A stretch of 64,000 bases of DNA, taken from positions 310,001 through 374,000 of the forward strand of contig CP051140.1 of the NCBI GenBank assembly GCA_001592805.2. Direction: 5' to 3'. The stretch's first letter is position 1. Each line of letters opens with the position of its first letter. Position numbers and translations under genes: made by a program. The DNA comes from Peltaster fructicola. Its lineage: Eukaryota > Ascomycota > Dothideomycetes. The notes below the pieces were generated by a model. That model ran no database searches, was not told the origin of the DNA, and was given only the letters and a program-made list of their open reading frames with translations. Positions 10,044-21,125 of the stretch are shown here, in pieces.

Positions 10044-12944
10044 AGTGGAAGAGCTGCTGGATCCTGTCAGGCACCCTTTGAAGAATCGACAGAAGAGCAT
10101 GAGTAGACCAAAGACCAGTGAAGATGTCGAAGAACTCGTGAAGCAGAAGAATGAGAATGACTGGGATAGGACGATAAGGAAGCCATACTGTACTTATACG
10201 CATGCATGTGTCTCTCGTTGACATGTGTTGTGTGCAGCAGCCTATAGCTGATGTTCTGCACTAGTTTTGTTAGTGTGTGAGCGATAGACGTCCAGCTTCG
10301 TAGGGAGCGCAAGCCACTCAAAAGCCAGCTCAGCACAAACGACCTCTTCCCGGATGTTCTAGCACAGAATGATTGATAGGCGTCAAGCCGCTTGCGATCT
10401 TGCTCGATCGTACGGATACCCCTAGAGCACACGGAAAGCAGGAGAACATCTAGCCCAAGCTTATGTCTTAAGCTGTGACTTTTGGCACATCATATCGCGA
10501 GATCTTGCAATTGCTTTTCGGTGGGCATTTCATAAGTTGTTCATGACAAAGCCAGAACGTAATCTGCTGTCCGGATCCCGTCAACTTGCTGCTGCCACAT
10601 GGTGGTGATAGACGGTGTACAATCAAGGGAGGAAACCAGCGCAGTCTCAAAGGAAAAAGCGTTCGCTGGTGTCTCTGATTAAGCTTCTGTGGCGTCGGCA
10701 GATCCGTGAAATGTGCGCGAATGCCACGCGTGTCTATCGATGATTTTTGAAGCTCTCAGCCGCGAGGCTGTCGAAACTAAAGACTTGGGACGACCCGTTC
10801 TGGACTGTTGAACTCCACGTGTGTAAACTTATGCAGTCTAGGACCGCCCTGTGGGAAGTCGGACGCTCACACCGAAACTCAGTCATCCGCTGCCAGCCCT
10901 ATACTTCCAGATGTCTTCTCTTTTAGTGTGTGAGTGCTCGAGCTGGTGATGGTGACTCCGATAGCTACCAAGCCGGAGTCGAGATGCAAGTCTTAAAAGC
11001 ACGGATGAGACCGGCACGATCTGTCAACAGTGGATCTAGTCCCAGAAGAAAGCAGAGTGCGGTCTAGGAGAGCACAATCTCCTGGGGCTCAGCGCTCTCG
11101 ATGTCCAAATATAGCAGGCTAGGTCGAGCTTTTGCATGTGGTTATCACAAGCCAATCTTCATGCTGTCGGGTGAAAGATTGTTGTCTCGATCATGTGTAC
11201 ATGATAATGCAAGCAAACTTGCTGCCAAGATGCTGAGTGCTTGATAAGGACAAACTCGCTGTCCAGCTTCTAATCGTTGAATGTGGCGTATACTAGTGTG
11301 CAGAATCGGAGGTTTTCCCAGCGAACCAGCGCTGCGGCAATGGTCACAGGGAGCAGCTGTGATATGCAAGGCTATCTCGTCGCTACCAGATCGATCTCTA
11401 GTAGTCCAGTACAAGAGTGATTGCTGCCCTATGTGTTGCTCGGCCCACGCGATACTTGTAGCTGACTGTGTGCCCACGTGGAAACCTTCCAATCCGCAGA
11501 TGTCGTCAATCTGTTCTAAGCTCATCGAGTGTTCAGACCAAAGGGTCTAACGGAGCTTCTTCGACTATTCAGACCAGGATGTCCTCAGGTTGCAGGTCGC
11601 AGGTGGAGGATGTCATCATGGACTGCTTTAGCACCTCTCGAAATCACCACCAGCTATCCTCTTGAGGTGAGCTCAAGACTTCATTTTGCAAGTTCGATGA
11701 TGTTCCATGCTCTTTCGTCCATTAAACCATCTCTTCGATCGATATTCCATGCTCTTACTGGTTGTCGTACGCAGAGGATCGGTCCAGTATGTATACTGCT
11801 CGAACATAGTAGCCGCCTTGACTTTGCTGATAGATACAGCGAAACATACGGTGATCGAGGACTGCAAGCGAGTATGAAGGCACATTGGTTTCGTGTACAG
11901 GACTGTTGTCAGCATGGATGTGCTTACCGCTGCCTTGCTTGAGATCAGGAGTCGTTTCCTCGCAGTGCGCTACATCGCAGTCTGGCTGCGACAGATCTTG
12001 ACCAGAGTCTAGTCCTACACTTTGGCCTGTGTCTCATGGAGAGCAGCATAACCAGGTTTAGTACTTTCCGCAGGCAGTAACGCAACGCTCTACTTGCTGG
12101 TAGCTGCCTTGATCTCGACCAGAGGTTGGGCGTATCGCGCTACAATAACTGAAGATGATTGCAAGAGAGGTACAATGACCTAAAGCATGAAGTATATTGT
12201 GTCGTGAAGCAGTAGTATTGAAGAGTGCAAGTCGGACGGAATGCCCAAGATGAGCCGAGCCCTAGGACCCACAAATCTGTCACCACTTCACTGGCTTGGC
12301 AGTCTCGTGTCTTTCGGACTTCCTTGTCATTACTGCATCGCGCCATCATTTGCCGCGAAGCTATCTGTGCCGACTGCCGCGTCGATTTTGTGCGCACGAG
12401 CACTCAAGACATCTGCTTCCCGGCCAACCATCTCTTCCTGCTAGAGGTTACCAGACGGTAGCATCGACGTGCAAACGACTGGCGTTCTTACATGGGTGTG
12501 CATTACGCCAAGACGCAGGATCTCGGCGCCTACTGATGTGCTCCGCCGTGTCTGCTTATTGCAGGAGTTGTAGGTGGATTATGGCGAGAATCAAACCGTC
12601 TTTGGCACGCCCGGCTGCCACGAAGGTTTGCTAGGCTTCTTATTATGCTGTAGTCTCGTCTGCTATTGCCCGTTCCGACACATGGCACAGGGGCCTCTCA
12701 AAGCAATTCTCCTCAAGCCAAGCCGAGTGGCTCATGCGCTCTCTCGTCGCCATCTGCACGAGCCCAGACATGGGTTGCGTGCCGCCATGTCGTAGGCAAT
12801 CGATCGACCTATCGCAAGCACTGAATGGCACACTGTGGACCAGGGGCGGATCATGCTGTACGCAACATGTGATTGATAAATCTGCGGACCTCAGCCACGC
12901 AAGGTCGGCACTCGTGCGAGCTTGATGCTTCTACCTTATCAGAT
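10044..12944. other. Large intergenic stretch, nothing recognised
   Basis: About 2.9 kb without a gene I can support. Short open frames exist (the longest is 126 codons, minus strand, 11145-11525) but their translations have no family features, no intron-linked extension and no domain-like pattern. Composition resembles the surroundings, not AT-rich repeat-mutated DNA. It must contain the promoters of the divergent transporter and acyltransferase genes. Confidence 0.5.
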
Positions 12945-14408
12945 ATGAGGCTTTCACGACATGGCTTTGCCAGGGCTATTTTCGGATGGACGCCGGAGGA
13001 GCACAAGATCTCAAGCACATCATGGCTCGATGGCGTACGAGGACTGGCCGCCTTCCTCGTGGTGATGTCGCACTACTCCATGGAATGGCTTTCAACCTAC
13101 GCTGATGCTCCTTTCGGCGCACTCGTCCTCAAAGACAGAGCTGTCGACGACGTCTGGTACTTTTACGAGGGTCAACGTCTGCTGGCGCCATGGCGACTCC
13201 CAATCCTTCGCGTGTTCATGTGCAACGGCGGTGGACAAGTCGCTGTCTTCTTTGTCATCTCAGGCTTCGTCTTGACATGGAAGCCTCTGAGCCTGGCGCA
13301 GGCTGGCAACTACGACAAGCTCTATACATCACTTGGCTCATCGACATTCCGGCGCTGGTCCCGCTTGTATATGCCCTGTGCAATCGTTACGCTCCTCTAC
13401 CTTCTAGAGACACAGATCAAGCACTACCAAGGCTTGAGACCGTTACTGTACTCCTTCTGGGAATATCTGGGCGATGTCGAGATCTGGACGAATCCATTCA
13501 AGACGGTTGATGAGAAGTCATTCTCAACGATGCTCGGCTTGAACGGCGTGGTCTGGACGATTCCCTTCGAGTTTGGTGGGTCCATCTTCGTCTATGCCTT
13601 GACTCTGGCACTAGGTAGGGTACAGAACTTCCCTCGACGGATACTTTGTATAGTACTGGTCACGATCTACGCTCTATTCTCACTCCAGTGGGATCTTTGG
13701 CTCTTTGGCACCGGCATGGTTCTGGCAGACTATACTCGTCATTCAATCTACCGCACCAAACAGCTATCTCGATCGAAGAGCACGATATGGTGGTCGTGTC
13801 TCCTGTTGGGACTCTTCCTGTTGAGCTTTGTGCCACCAGAAACTACGTACAATTCATACACCACACCCATCTACGATCTCTCAGTCTATCTCCCTCTACC
13901 ACCCGGCTGGAGGGAGAAGGTTGGCGAGTTCAGGTTCTGGTGGGGTGCCGGAGCTACGCTCATCATCGCAAGTGCTTGTCATCTGAGACAGGTCCAACAG
14001 TTCTTCGAGACCGCATTCCTGCAACACCTTGGCAAGATCAGCTTTATGCTATACCTGATCCATCTCCTTGTTGGTAACCTCATCAGTGGAACGGTGAGGC
14101 CTTTGCTCTACGCAGCGTTCTGCAACTACGAAGCAGACCCAGCTTTTGACATCCAAGTGTGTCGAATCAGTCCGCTACTCAATACAGCGATCATCATCAG
14201 TCTGTGGTGCATCACTTTGCCACCTCTCTTTGCTGTAGCACACTTCCTCGAAGTCTATGTCGACAGGCCAGTTACGCTTCTGGGAAAGAGAGTGGACGAC
14301 ACACTTCTGAACGGTTGGCAATCGTGGGGAGGCGAAGAAAAACAGCACATAGAACAAGCACTTCTTCTCGAATCTCAGGATGTTGATGAGATGCAGATGA
14401 GGCCCTGA
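12945..14408 (+). CDS. Membrane acyltransferase, acyltransferase-3 family
   Basis: Single exon, 487 aa. Members of this family move acyl groups across or at a membrane onto sugars, lipids or small molecules. The family entry motif SWLDGVRGLAAFLVVMSHY with its conserved Arg and His occurs at about residues 25-43. It is followed by FFVISGFVLTWK and RRWSRLYMP, which match the next two conserved blocks. About ten hydrophobic segments run to the C-terminus, ending with a short charged tail. I start at the ATG at 12945 because it lies just before the core domain; an upstream in-frame ATG at 12873 adds 24 residues without features. The acyl donor and acceptor are unknown. A degenerate tandem repeat begins about 40 bp after the stop. 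Confidence 0.88.
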   Translation: MRLSRHGFARAIFGWTPEEHKISSTSWLDGVRGLAAFLVVMSHYSMEWLSTYADAPFGALVLKDRAVDDVWYFYEGQRLLAPWRLPILRVFMCNGGGQVAVFFVISGFVLTWKPLSLAQAGNYDKLYTSLGSSTFRRWSRLYMPCAIVTLLYLLETQIKHYQGLRPLLYSFWEYLGDVEIWTNPFKTVDEKSFSTMLGLNGVVWTIPFEFGGSIFVYALTLALGRVQNFPRRILCIVLVTIYALFSLQWDLWLFGTGMVLADYTRHSIYRTKQLSRSKSTIWWSCLLLGLFLLSFVPPETTYNSYTTPIYDLSVYLPLPPGWREKVGEFRFWWGAGATLIIASACHLRQVQQFFETAFLQHLGKISFMLYLIHLLVGNLISGTVRPLLYAAFCNYEADPAFDIQVCRISPLLNTAIIISLWCITLPPLFAVAHFLEVYVDRPVTLLGKRVDDTLLNGWQSWGGEEKQHIEQALLLESQDVDEMQMRP

Positions 14409-14450
14409 TCATCTGCGGAAGCTACAGAGATCGAAGACAAGTATATGTCT

Positions 14451-14703
14451 GGAGGTACGAGGGCTCTCTGCCGAAGAAAGACACTGGCTCGAGAGTCCGA
14501 CCAGATGTGAGGCGTTCTCAGTGAAGAACGACATCATGTCGAGCATTCGGCCTAATGTGAGGCGTCTGAGACGAAGAACGACATCGTGTTGCGAGTCCAG
14601 CCAGTCGTGAAGCATGTCTGGTGAGACACGGCATCAATTCGGAAAACCTCACCACGCACGAAGCATGCTTACGGAGGGACATTCTCATGCCGTGAACAGA
14701 GCC
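14451..14703. repeat. Degenerate ~50-bp tandem repeat, about five units
   Basis: Five consecutive units can be aligned: 14451-14502, 14503-14553, 14554-14603, 14604-14653 and 14654-14703 (52, 51, 50, 50 and 50 bp). The second and third are clearest, sharing TGTGAGGCGT and GAAGAACGACATC at the same offsets. The fourth keeps CGTGAAGCAT and GGCATCA; the fifth keeps ACGAAGCATG and GGACATT. Weaker echoes may continue to about 14870. The period is not a constant multiple of three, so a coding repeat is unlikely. Confidence 0.65.
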
Positions 14704-15591
14704 ATTTTGTCGGATGGTCAGGTGTCGAGGTGCTCAGCCATTTGCGTGAGCAACAATGACACGGCTCCATCGAGGCAAAAGTCATATCGACTACCAGCCA
14801 TATGCGATGGCTATAAAGATGCTGCGTTGTCAGCGCACGACTCTGTGACTTCGCCTGGAGGACCGGACCGAGAGAGTGATGCAGTTTAACCCTTCCGATA
14901 TCATCTCGACCGCCTCCTCCCAGGCTTCACATGATGTTGTGGTGCCAGGAGCTACTTGTCCTTGGATATAGCGAGGATCCAAACTACATCGTGAGGTTTC
15001 AAGCTGCTCTCTATCGCTTCTCGTGCCCAAGCATAGTGAACATCGTAGGAGAGATACATGCTGTTTCCAAAGTAGTCCTCGGTCATGGCGCCGTGAGCTG
15101 GCAGACTTTGACAGGCATGATCACATATCAAAGTTGCGATCGTGCGCGCTGGTTGCGCGAGGATCACTGGAGGAAGTCATCTGATATTGCGAGAGGCAGA
15201 AGTAGAAGCGCGCAACGTCGCTGCGTGAGATCAATCTTCCTTTGCTGTCGTCATGTGAACTGATGGTCAATGCACGCACACTTCTCCAATGCTGACGTGA
15301 ACATCATGAACACACCAGCACGCGCGCAACGACCTACGATACTGCTGGATTGACCGCAATCTCAGTAGTTACTCATCAAGCATTCCCTGTAGACTGTTTG
15401 TTGTCTATTTAGGCTGCAACTTGCACATTCGGAACCACTTTGGTCCCTATGGAACCACGCTATACCGGTACCATGCACCACCTCGGCAATCGACTACTCG
15501 ACGGCAATATAAGGTACCACACTCCTATTCTCTGCTTGCGGTCCAGCACATATCCCTCCCCTTGATAGCTTCGATCACAAGAGTCGCAGAC
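14704..15591. other. Intergenic, monooxygenase promoter region
   Basis: About 890 bp with possible faint repeat echoes at its left end. A TATA-like AATATAAGG sits at 15506-15514, about 80 bp before the monooxygenase start. No other feature is supported. Confidence 0.4.
15506..15514 (+). promoter_or_regulatory. TATA-like element of the monooxygenase gene
   Basis: The sequence aatataagg lies about 80 bp upstream of the ATG at 15592, a usual distance for a fungal core promoter. Assigned by motif and position only. Confidence 0.35.
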
Positions 15592-17126
15592 ATGGCTTGG
15601 CAACCCTATGAGAAGAATAGCAATACCAGTTTCGATGTGGTCATTGTCGGCGCTGGTATCTCAGGTATCAACTTTGCCTATCGGCTACAGGAACGCCACC
15701 CAGAGCTTTCGTACGCCATTTTAGAAGGACGACATGAGATTGGTGGTACATGGTCACTCTTCCAGTATCCAGGTAGGTGCACAGATCGAAGTCACTATGA
15801 CCTAACTCACATGATGTAGGCATTCGATCAGACTCAGATCTCTACACATTCGGCTTCAAATGGCGACCCTGGAACGACAAGGGATCGATAGCGAAAGGTG
15901 ATCTCATTCAGCGATATGTCAAGGAATCGGCAGAGATGTACCATATCGATGAGAAGATCCATTTCCACCACAAAGTCAGGTCTGCCGACTACTCGACAAG
16001 CGATAAGCTATGGAGTTTGGATGTCGATGCCAATGGACAGTCAAAGACATTCAAGGCTCGCTTTATGCTCCTTGGTACAGGTTACTACAACTACGACGAG
16101 CCTCTCGAGACAGTCATTCCTGGTATCGACACCTTCAAGGGTACTGTTGTCCATCCACAATTCTGGCCTGCAGACCTGGACTATACCGACAAGGACGTCG
16201 TTGTTATTGGCTCTGGCGCAACTGCGGTGACTGTGCTCCCAGTCATGGCGAAGACAGCAAAGCACGTCACCATGCTGCAACGATCACCAGGCTATATTGT
16301 CTCAATTCCTTCTGAGGACGGGCTAGAGAAGCTCGTGCGCTTCGTCTTTGGCTGGTGGCCAGCTGCACAACATCTTATCTTTCGCTTGAAGTGGATCTGG
16401 GCATCTTTCTACATCACCACATTGTCCGCACTGATACCGAAGATAGTCAGAGCTCAACTGCTCAAGCGAGTCACGAAAGTCCTGCCTCCGAATATACCTG
16501 TCGATCCACATTTCACACCCAAATATAACCCCTGGGAGCAGCGCATGTGCCTGTGTCCCGATGGAGATTTCTTCGACGGTCTGAAGTCCGGCAGGGCCAG
16601 TGTAGAGACAGGCATAATTGACACTATCACACCCAACTCGATCAAGCTCAAGTCCGGCGCAGAGCTCCACCCAGATATCATCGTTACTGCCACAGGTCTG
16701 AAGCTGCAGTTCGCCGGCGGTATCAAGATCTCCGTCGACAACAAAGCGCTCAACCTGTCAGAGAAGTTTATCTGGAAGGGACTTATGATCGAGGATCTGC
16801 CGAACGCTGCATTCTCGTTTGGTTACGTTGACGCTTCCTGGACACTCGGCGCTGACGCATCAGCACAGCTGATCTGCAGACTGGTCGCAACCATGAAGCA
16901 AGAAGGTGTTGTGGAAGTTACACCTCGAAGGAGCGAATTGGAGAAGCAGACACTGCAACCAAAGAATCTGCTTCGACTCAATAGCACATACGTTGAGAAG
17001 GCTTCGAGTGTGACACCGAAGGCTGGTGATAGAGGTCAGTGGATACCAAGGACTCACTACATGCGCGATCTGTGGAATGCGAAGTTCGGCGACATCAGGA
17101 CGAGTCTAGACTGGGTGAAAGCATGA
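15592..17126 (+). CDS. Flavin monooxygenase, Baeyer-Villiger type
   Basis: Two exons (15592-15772 and 15820-17126) around a 47-nt intron; 495 aa. It should use FAD and NADPH to insert oxygen into ketones or related substrates. The N-terminal FAD-binding Rossmann motif is VIVGAGISG at about residues 18-26. The second nucleotide-binding motif VVVIGSGATA is at about 190. Between them FKGTVVHPQFWP matches the Baeyer-Villiger fingerprint FxGxxxHxxxWP exactly. ATG (Ala-Thr-Gly) of the C-terminal ATGLKL motif is also present. A hydrophobic segment (WWPAAQHLIFRLKWIWASFYI) follows the NADPH site and may contact membrane. The intron falls inside the conserved QYPG/IRSDSD segment. The gene converges on the WSC gene. 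No biosynthetic core enzyme is nearby, so a catabolic or detoxifying role is as likely as a secondary-metabolic one. Confidence 0.9.
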
Positions 17127-17216
17127 AGTGTTGAAAGAAATACATCAAGAATATAGCCCATAGATGAATGACTAATATTGCGTTCGCATGGTATGCCAAA
17201 AGAGCTCCTGATAGAT

Positions 17217-17398
17217 AGGTTACGAGACAGTGAAGTGACTGCACCACGAGCAATTAATACCTTGACTCAATCACTGTAACAGACTATGCACAATGATTTC
17301 TCCTTCCTGATTTCGAATGTGATGAGACAGTAGAGTGACTTCGCCACAAGACTTCATACCCTCTACCACTCACTGTGACAGGGTGTAGACAGTCATGC
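17217..17398. repeat. Imperfect 100-bp-offset duplication at the 3' end of the WSC gene
   Basis: A block of about 80 bp at 17217-17296 recurs at 17317-17398. Shared landmarks include GAGACAGT, AGTGACT, CACTGT and ACAG at a constant offset of 100 bp. I estimate about 75% identity by eye. The right copy contains the last codons and stop of the WSC gene; the left copy lies in the spacer to the monooxygenase gene and no longer encodes the ending. Confidence 0.65.
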
Positions 17399-19187
17399 CA
17401 CCCGGACCTCCGCAGAGAAGAAGTGAGTCGCCTCCACAAGCCATCGAGCACTGAGTAGAAGTCTGAGCGGCATTACGCTGGTCCAAAGTGCCGCAGTAGC
17501 ACTGTGTACCATACTCGATGCCAGCGACAGGATAGTTGAGGTTCGAGCAGTAGTTGATGCAAGTCGAAGGAGTTGCAGCGGATTGATCAACCTCGACAGA
17601 GAAGATGCGGGAATTGATGCTGTCGGTGTAGCAGTTGTCGTACGACCAGCCTGTTGGAAGACCTGTGGTCTGCACGACTGGCGCTGGTGTGGCCGGTACA
17701 GTAGAGATGCTGCCATCAGCATTGATGTACGCATACATGGATAGTCGCTGATTGCCACCGCATATCTGTGTACTGTTGCCAGCGCAGGCGAAGGAGCAGC
17801 CTACCGAGCCGTCTGTGGCAAGGTCTCCACCGTTGTTGAATGAAGAGCCGCAGAAGCACTCATTGCCGTATTCGAGACCTGCGTAGGCATAACCTCCAGC
17901 TTGACAGCTAGCCTGACATTTCTCGATGGTGACGTCTCCAGAGATTGTGCCGGTGTATGCGAGAGTTCGTTTGTATGTCTGGTCTGAGTAGCAGCCCAGC
18001 TTTGTCCAGCCAGCGCCGGTAGCATACAGACTGAGCCTGTCACTCCCTCCGCAGGTCTCACCAGCATTACCATGGCACGCCATGTTGCAACCGGCGTCAC
18101 CGTCAGCAGCGAGACCTTGGTTGTTCTTGATGGCGTTGTCACAAAAGCATTCACCACCGTACTCAACTCCAGCAATGGAGAATCCACTGGAAGAGCATTG
18201 TGAGATACACCATTCGACGGTCATACCACTGCTTGGCTCTGCGAAGTAGTTCATGAGGGCGTGCTTTGGGTTGTTGTCGGTGTAGCATCCCAAAGCTGTC
18301 CATCCTGATGGCAAGGTCGGCTTCACAGCGGCTGGAGATTGGACCGGTGCAGTATTGGCCGGAGTTGCATCACCTAAGCTGTAGAGATTCATCCTTCCAG
18401 GGCCACCGCACTGATAGCGTCAACGAAGAGCACTCTGTGAGCATGAACAGACTTACAAGAGTGCTGGCGTCGCCATTGCAAGCCATGTTGCATGTACCCT
18501 GATCAGTAGCCAAGCCCTGGTTGTTTGAGACGGTGTTGCCGCAGTAGCACTCATTGCCATATTCAACACCAGCCAGAGTGTAGTTAGCGTTGTTGCAGGC
18601 ATCGATACAAGTAGCAGCTGTTGTACGTGAGGCACCGCCAGCAGTGTCGAGCTTCTTCGCGAGAGCACGAGCGTTGACGTCGTCTGTATAGCAGCCGACG
18701 GATGAGAAGTCACCAGAACCAGGTGAGACGATTGGTACGATCTTCGGTGGTGCATTGGTGACAGTACCGTTCCAAAAGAGATTGAGCCTATCAGGGCCGC
18801 CACAAGGTTGAGTTGAATCACCAGTACATGCCATGTTGCAGTCTGAGTCGGGCTTTTTGCTTGCGAGAGAATTGATCTTGTTGTCACAGTAGCACTGACC
18901 GCTGTATTCAGTACCGGCGTACGCATAGCCTAGCTGCTGGCATTGATATTGGCAGTTGGTATCGGAAACATATTCGCCAAAGTGAGCCGCAAGTCCAAGT
19001 GTACGATTTGACTGAGTATCACTGTGCTATGTCAGTGATCGAGTTGGCAAGCCTGGAGATGCACCAACCTGTAGCATCCCAAGGATGACCACCCGCTCAA
19101 TGTTTGGACCTGGAGGCTGTCACGTTTGAGAACACTGGCGTGTGCAACAGCTGCAAGAGCTAGGGTTGACAGTGTACCGGACCTCAT
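17370..19187 (-). CDS. Secreted protein with five WSC domains
   Basis: Three exons: 19187-19069, 19021-18457 and 18410-17370; introns of 47 and 46 nt; 574 aa. WSC domains are extracellular, cysteine-rich carbohydrate-binding modules found in cell-wall stress sensors and in secreted wall proteins. A signal peptide (MRSGTLSTLALAAVAHASVLKR) leads into five WSC modules at about residues 32-130, 135-235, 260-350, 355-445 and 475-574. Each shows the pattern GCY(T/S)D ... C...C ... AGxEYGxxCYC ... C.MAC.G....CGG..R. Linkers are short and Pro/Thr/Val-rich. No transmembrane helix or GPI signal follows the last module, so the product is probably released rather than a membrane sensor. It could bind wall glucan or mannan. 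The second intron splits the CGGP motif region of module two. Confidence 0.88.
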
Positions 19188-21125
19188 TGTTGCGTTGCAG
19201 CGACGATGACCTTGGACGGACGGTGATCGAGAACGTATTGATGAAGGGAAGAAGCTCATTTTCTCACCTTCCTGGGCAGCCTTTAGTACTTGTCCGTAGC
19301 CTGCTATCATGGACAGACGGCTGGCTTCAGCACCGCCATTGTCTACATGGCTTGACCCGGCCTGGACAGTCCAGGCTTCCAAGATCACCAGACTCATCTG
19401 ACAGAAAGGCAATCGGTGCCTCATCAGAGATCATTTGCAGCAAATTGGAATGAGGCGCACGTGGAAGCCATGCTGCTCGATTGACTGCAGACACAGGGCT
19501 TGCAATGTCAATCAGTTCTGGCGTTGACTGGCGTTTGGCATCGGTCTCTTCCCGTCAATGGTTCGACAGAAGAAGGTTTAGAGGAGATGATGCTTAGAAT
19601 GCGGAGGATTGCTGGTCAGGTTGAGTTTCATGTGGTGTCCACGTGAAGTTATTGTAGCTGGCCCCACTTGTGACAAGCCACAGATTCCCCGAATCGGACG
19701 TCATAGCAAGCCATGGCTGTCATGAAGGCCGAAGATGGCATATATTGCTACTAGCTCCACAGACCCGTGGCCTCAAGGTTCGAGGAAGATCAGGACACAC
19801 AGCTCCGCCCAGTGTACGGAGATGCCGCAGTGCTGAGTTCAATAGAGCGATGGCGGTCAAGAGGTTCTTGATGAGGATGATACAACCTAGCCTTGTAGGA
19901 GTGCGCCCTGCTTTCAGATACGCTTGAGATGCATTGTTACGCGTTGATCGTGTGCACACAAGCTGAAAAATTCGTATTGTCTCACCGATCGAGAGTCATG
20001 CGGTCGATGGCTGTGCCTTCAATGGCCGCCGGTGTCTCATGGTTGTCTGTCCGCACTAGAGATAACGATACTGCAGAGACGTGAGCCTGCAAGACACTGG
20101 TACGTGCGCGAATTCGACGAACAGGTCTTCTGCTACGAGCAGGTATGCTTGCACAAAGGTCTAGGCGAGGTTAGCAGCATTGTTGGCCACCGTTCAAACT
20201 TAAAGACTACTCCAAGCTGAAGTCTGTCCTTGTTTTGCGATGACAATGAGGTCGCGTGTCTGTATCCCGCGCAGTATGGAAGTCCTCGATATTGACATGT
20301 GTCATGATCATGAGCACAAGCAACACGAGCTGCCAACACTGTACTCACTGTAGCTAACCCTTCGTGCATCGCGGAAATCTGCGATCGATTAAGGCTGTCG
20401 TTGGACTCACAACTTCTTGCGGCGCGCGTGCCTTCCGTCATTCTCCTTTGTATCTGCAAACTAGCTCTTGACATTATTGTATTCCCTCTAGCGCGTAGCT
20501 ATATCGACGCTGAAATGGATGAGACTTGCTGATATTGGCGAGGAGATAGACGTTTATCAGGAGCTCTAGTCGCGACAAGGAAGCTGTTGAAGCCGGACTC
20601 TTATCCTGTATCCAATATAGCTGAGCACTGCAACGAAGCCACAGCAAATGAAGTGCTACGTTGAGTAGATCGTATAGGTAGAGCTCGCGATCGGCCTCGA
20701 CGTGGGTGGTAGACTTCCCCTGGCTATAACGCACTGCGGACTAGGACAGACGCTGGAGAGCACCAATGCCAGGCTGCAATCTTCTTGGTAGACAAACTCA
20801 TTGAGCTGATGCAAGTAATATGCTCAAGCATTTTGAGAACATTCTCGAAGCTGGAAAGAATAGCGTCGACAAAGCTTGGCGCGCTAGTTCTACTGAACAG
20901 TTATACATAGTTCAATGCCGATAGCGGGACTTGTACTTCGAAGGGCGTGACTCCACACCTGTATGACTGAGATGTCTTGGCATGTATGGCCGCGATCAAT
21001 GGTAAGCAGTACGGATACTAACATCAACCACCTCTTTCGCTCAATCGCGCCCTTCTACAACTCCTTTCTGCACGACCTTGTTGTCAGGCTTCCAACGATC
21101 GCCACAGGGCGCACATTGTCTCACA
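19188..21125. other. Divergent intergenic region, nothing recognised
   Basis: About 1.9 kb between the divergent WSC and regulator genes. Short open frames are present on both strands without recognisable translation. The length is compatible with a long regulatory region for the transcription factor. No TATA box or repeat stands out. Confidence 0.4.

Noticed and set aside
11145-11525. 126-codon open frame on the minus strand
   Set aside because: The translation has no family-like pattern, no signal peptide and no splice-linked extension; the length is within chance for this composition.
12945-19187. Possible secondary-metabolite cluster (acyltransferase, monooxygenase, nearby transporters and regulator)
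   Set aside because: No polyketide synthase, NRPS, terpene synthase or prenyltransferase is present, and the spacing and orientations do not suggest co-regulation.
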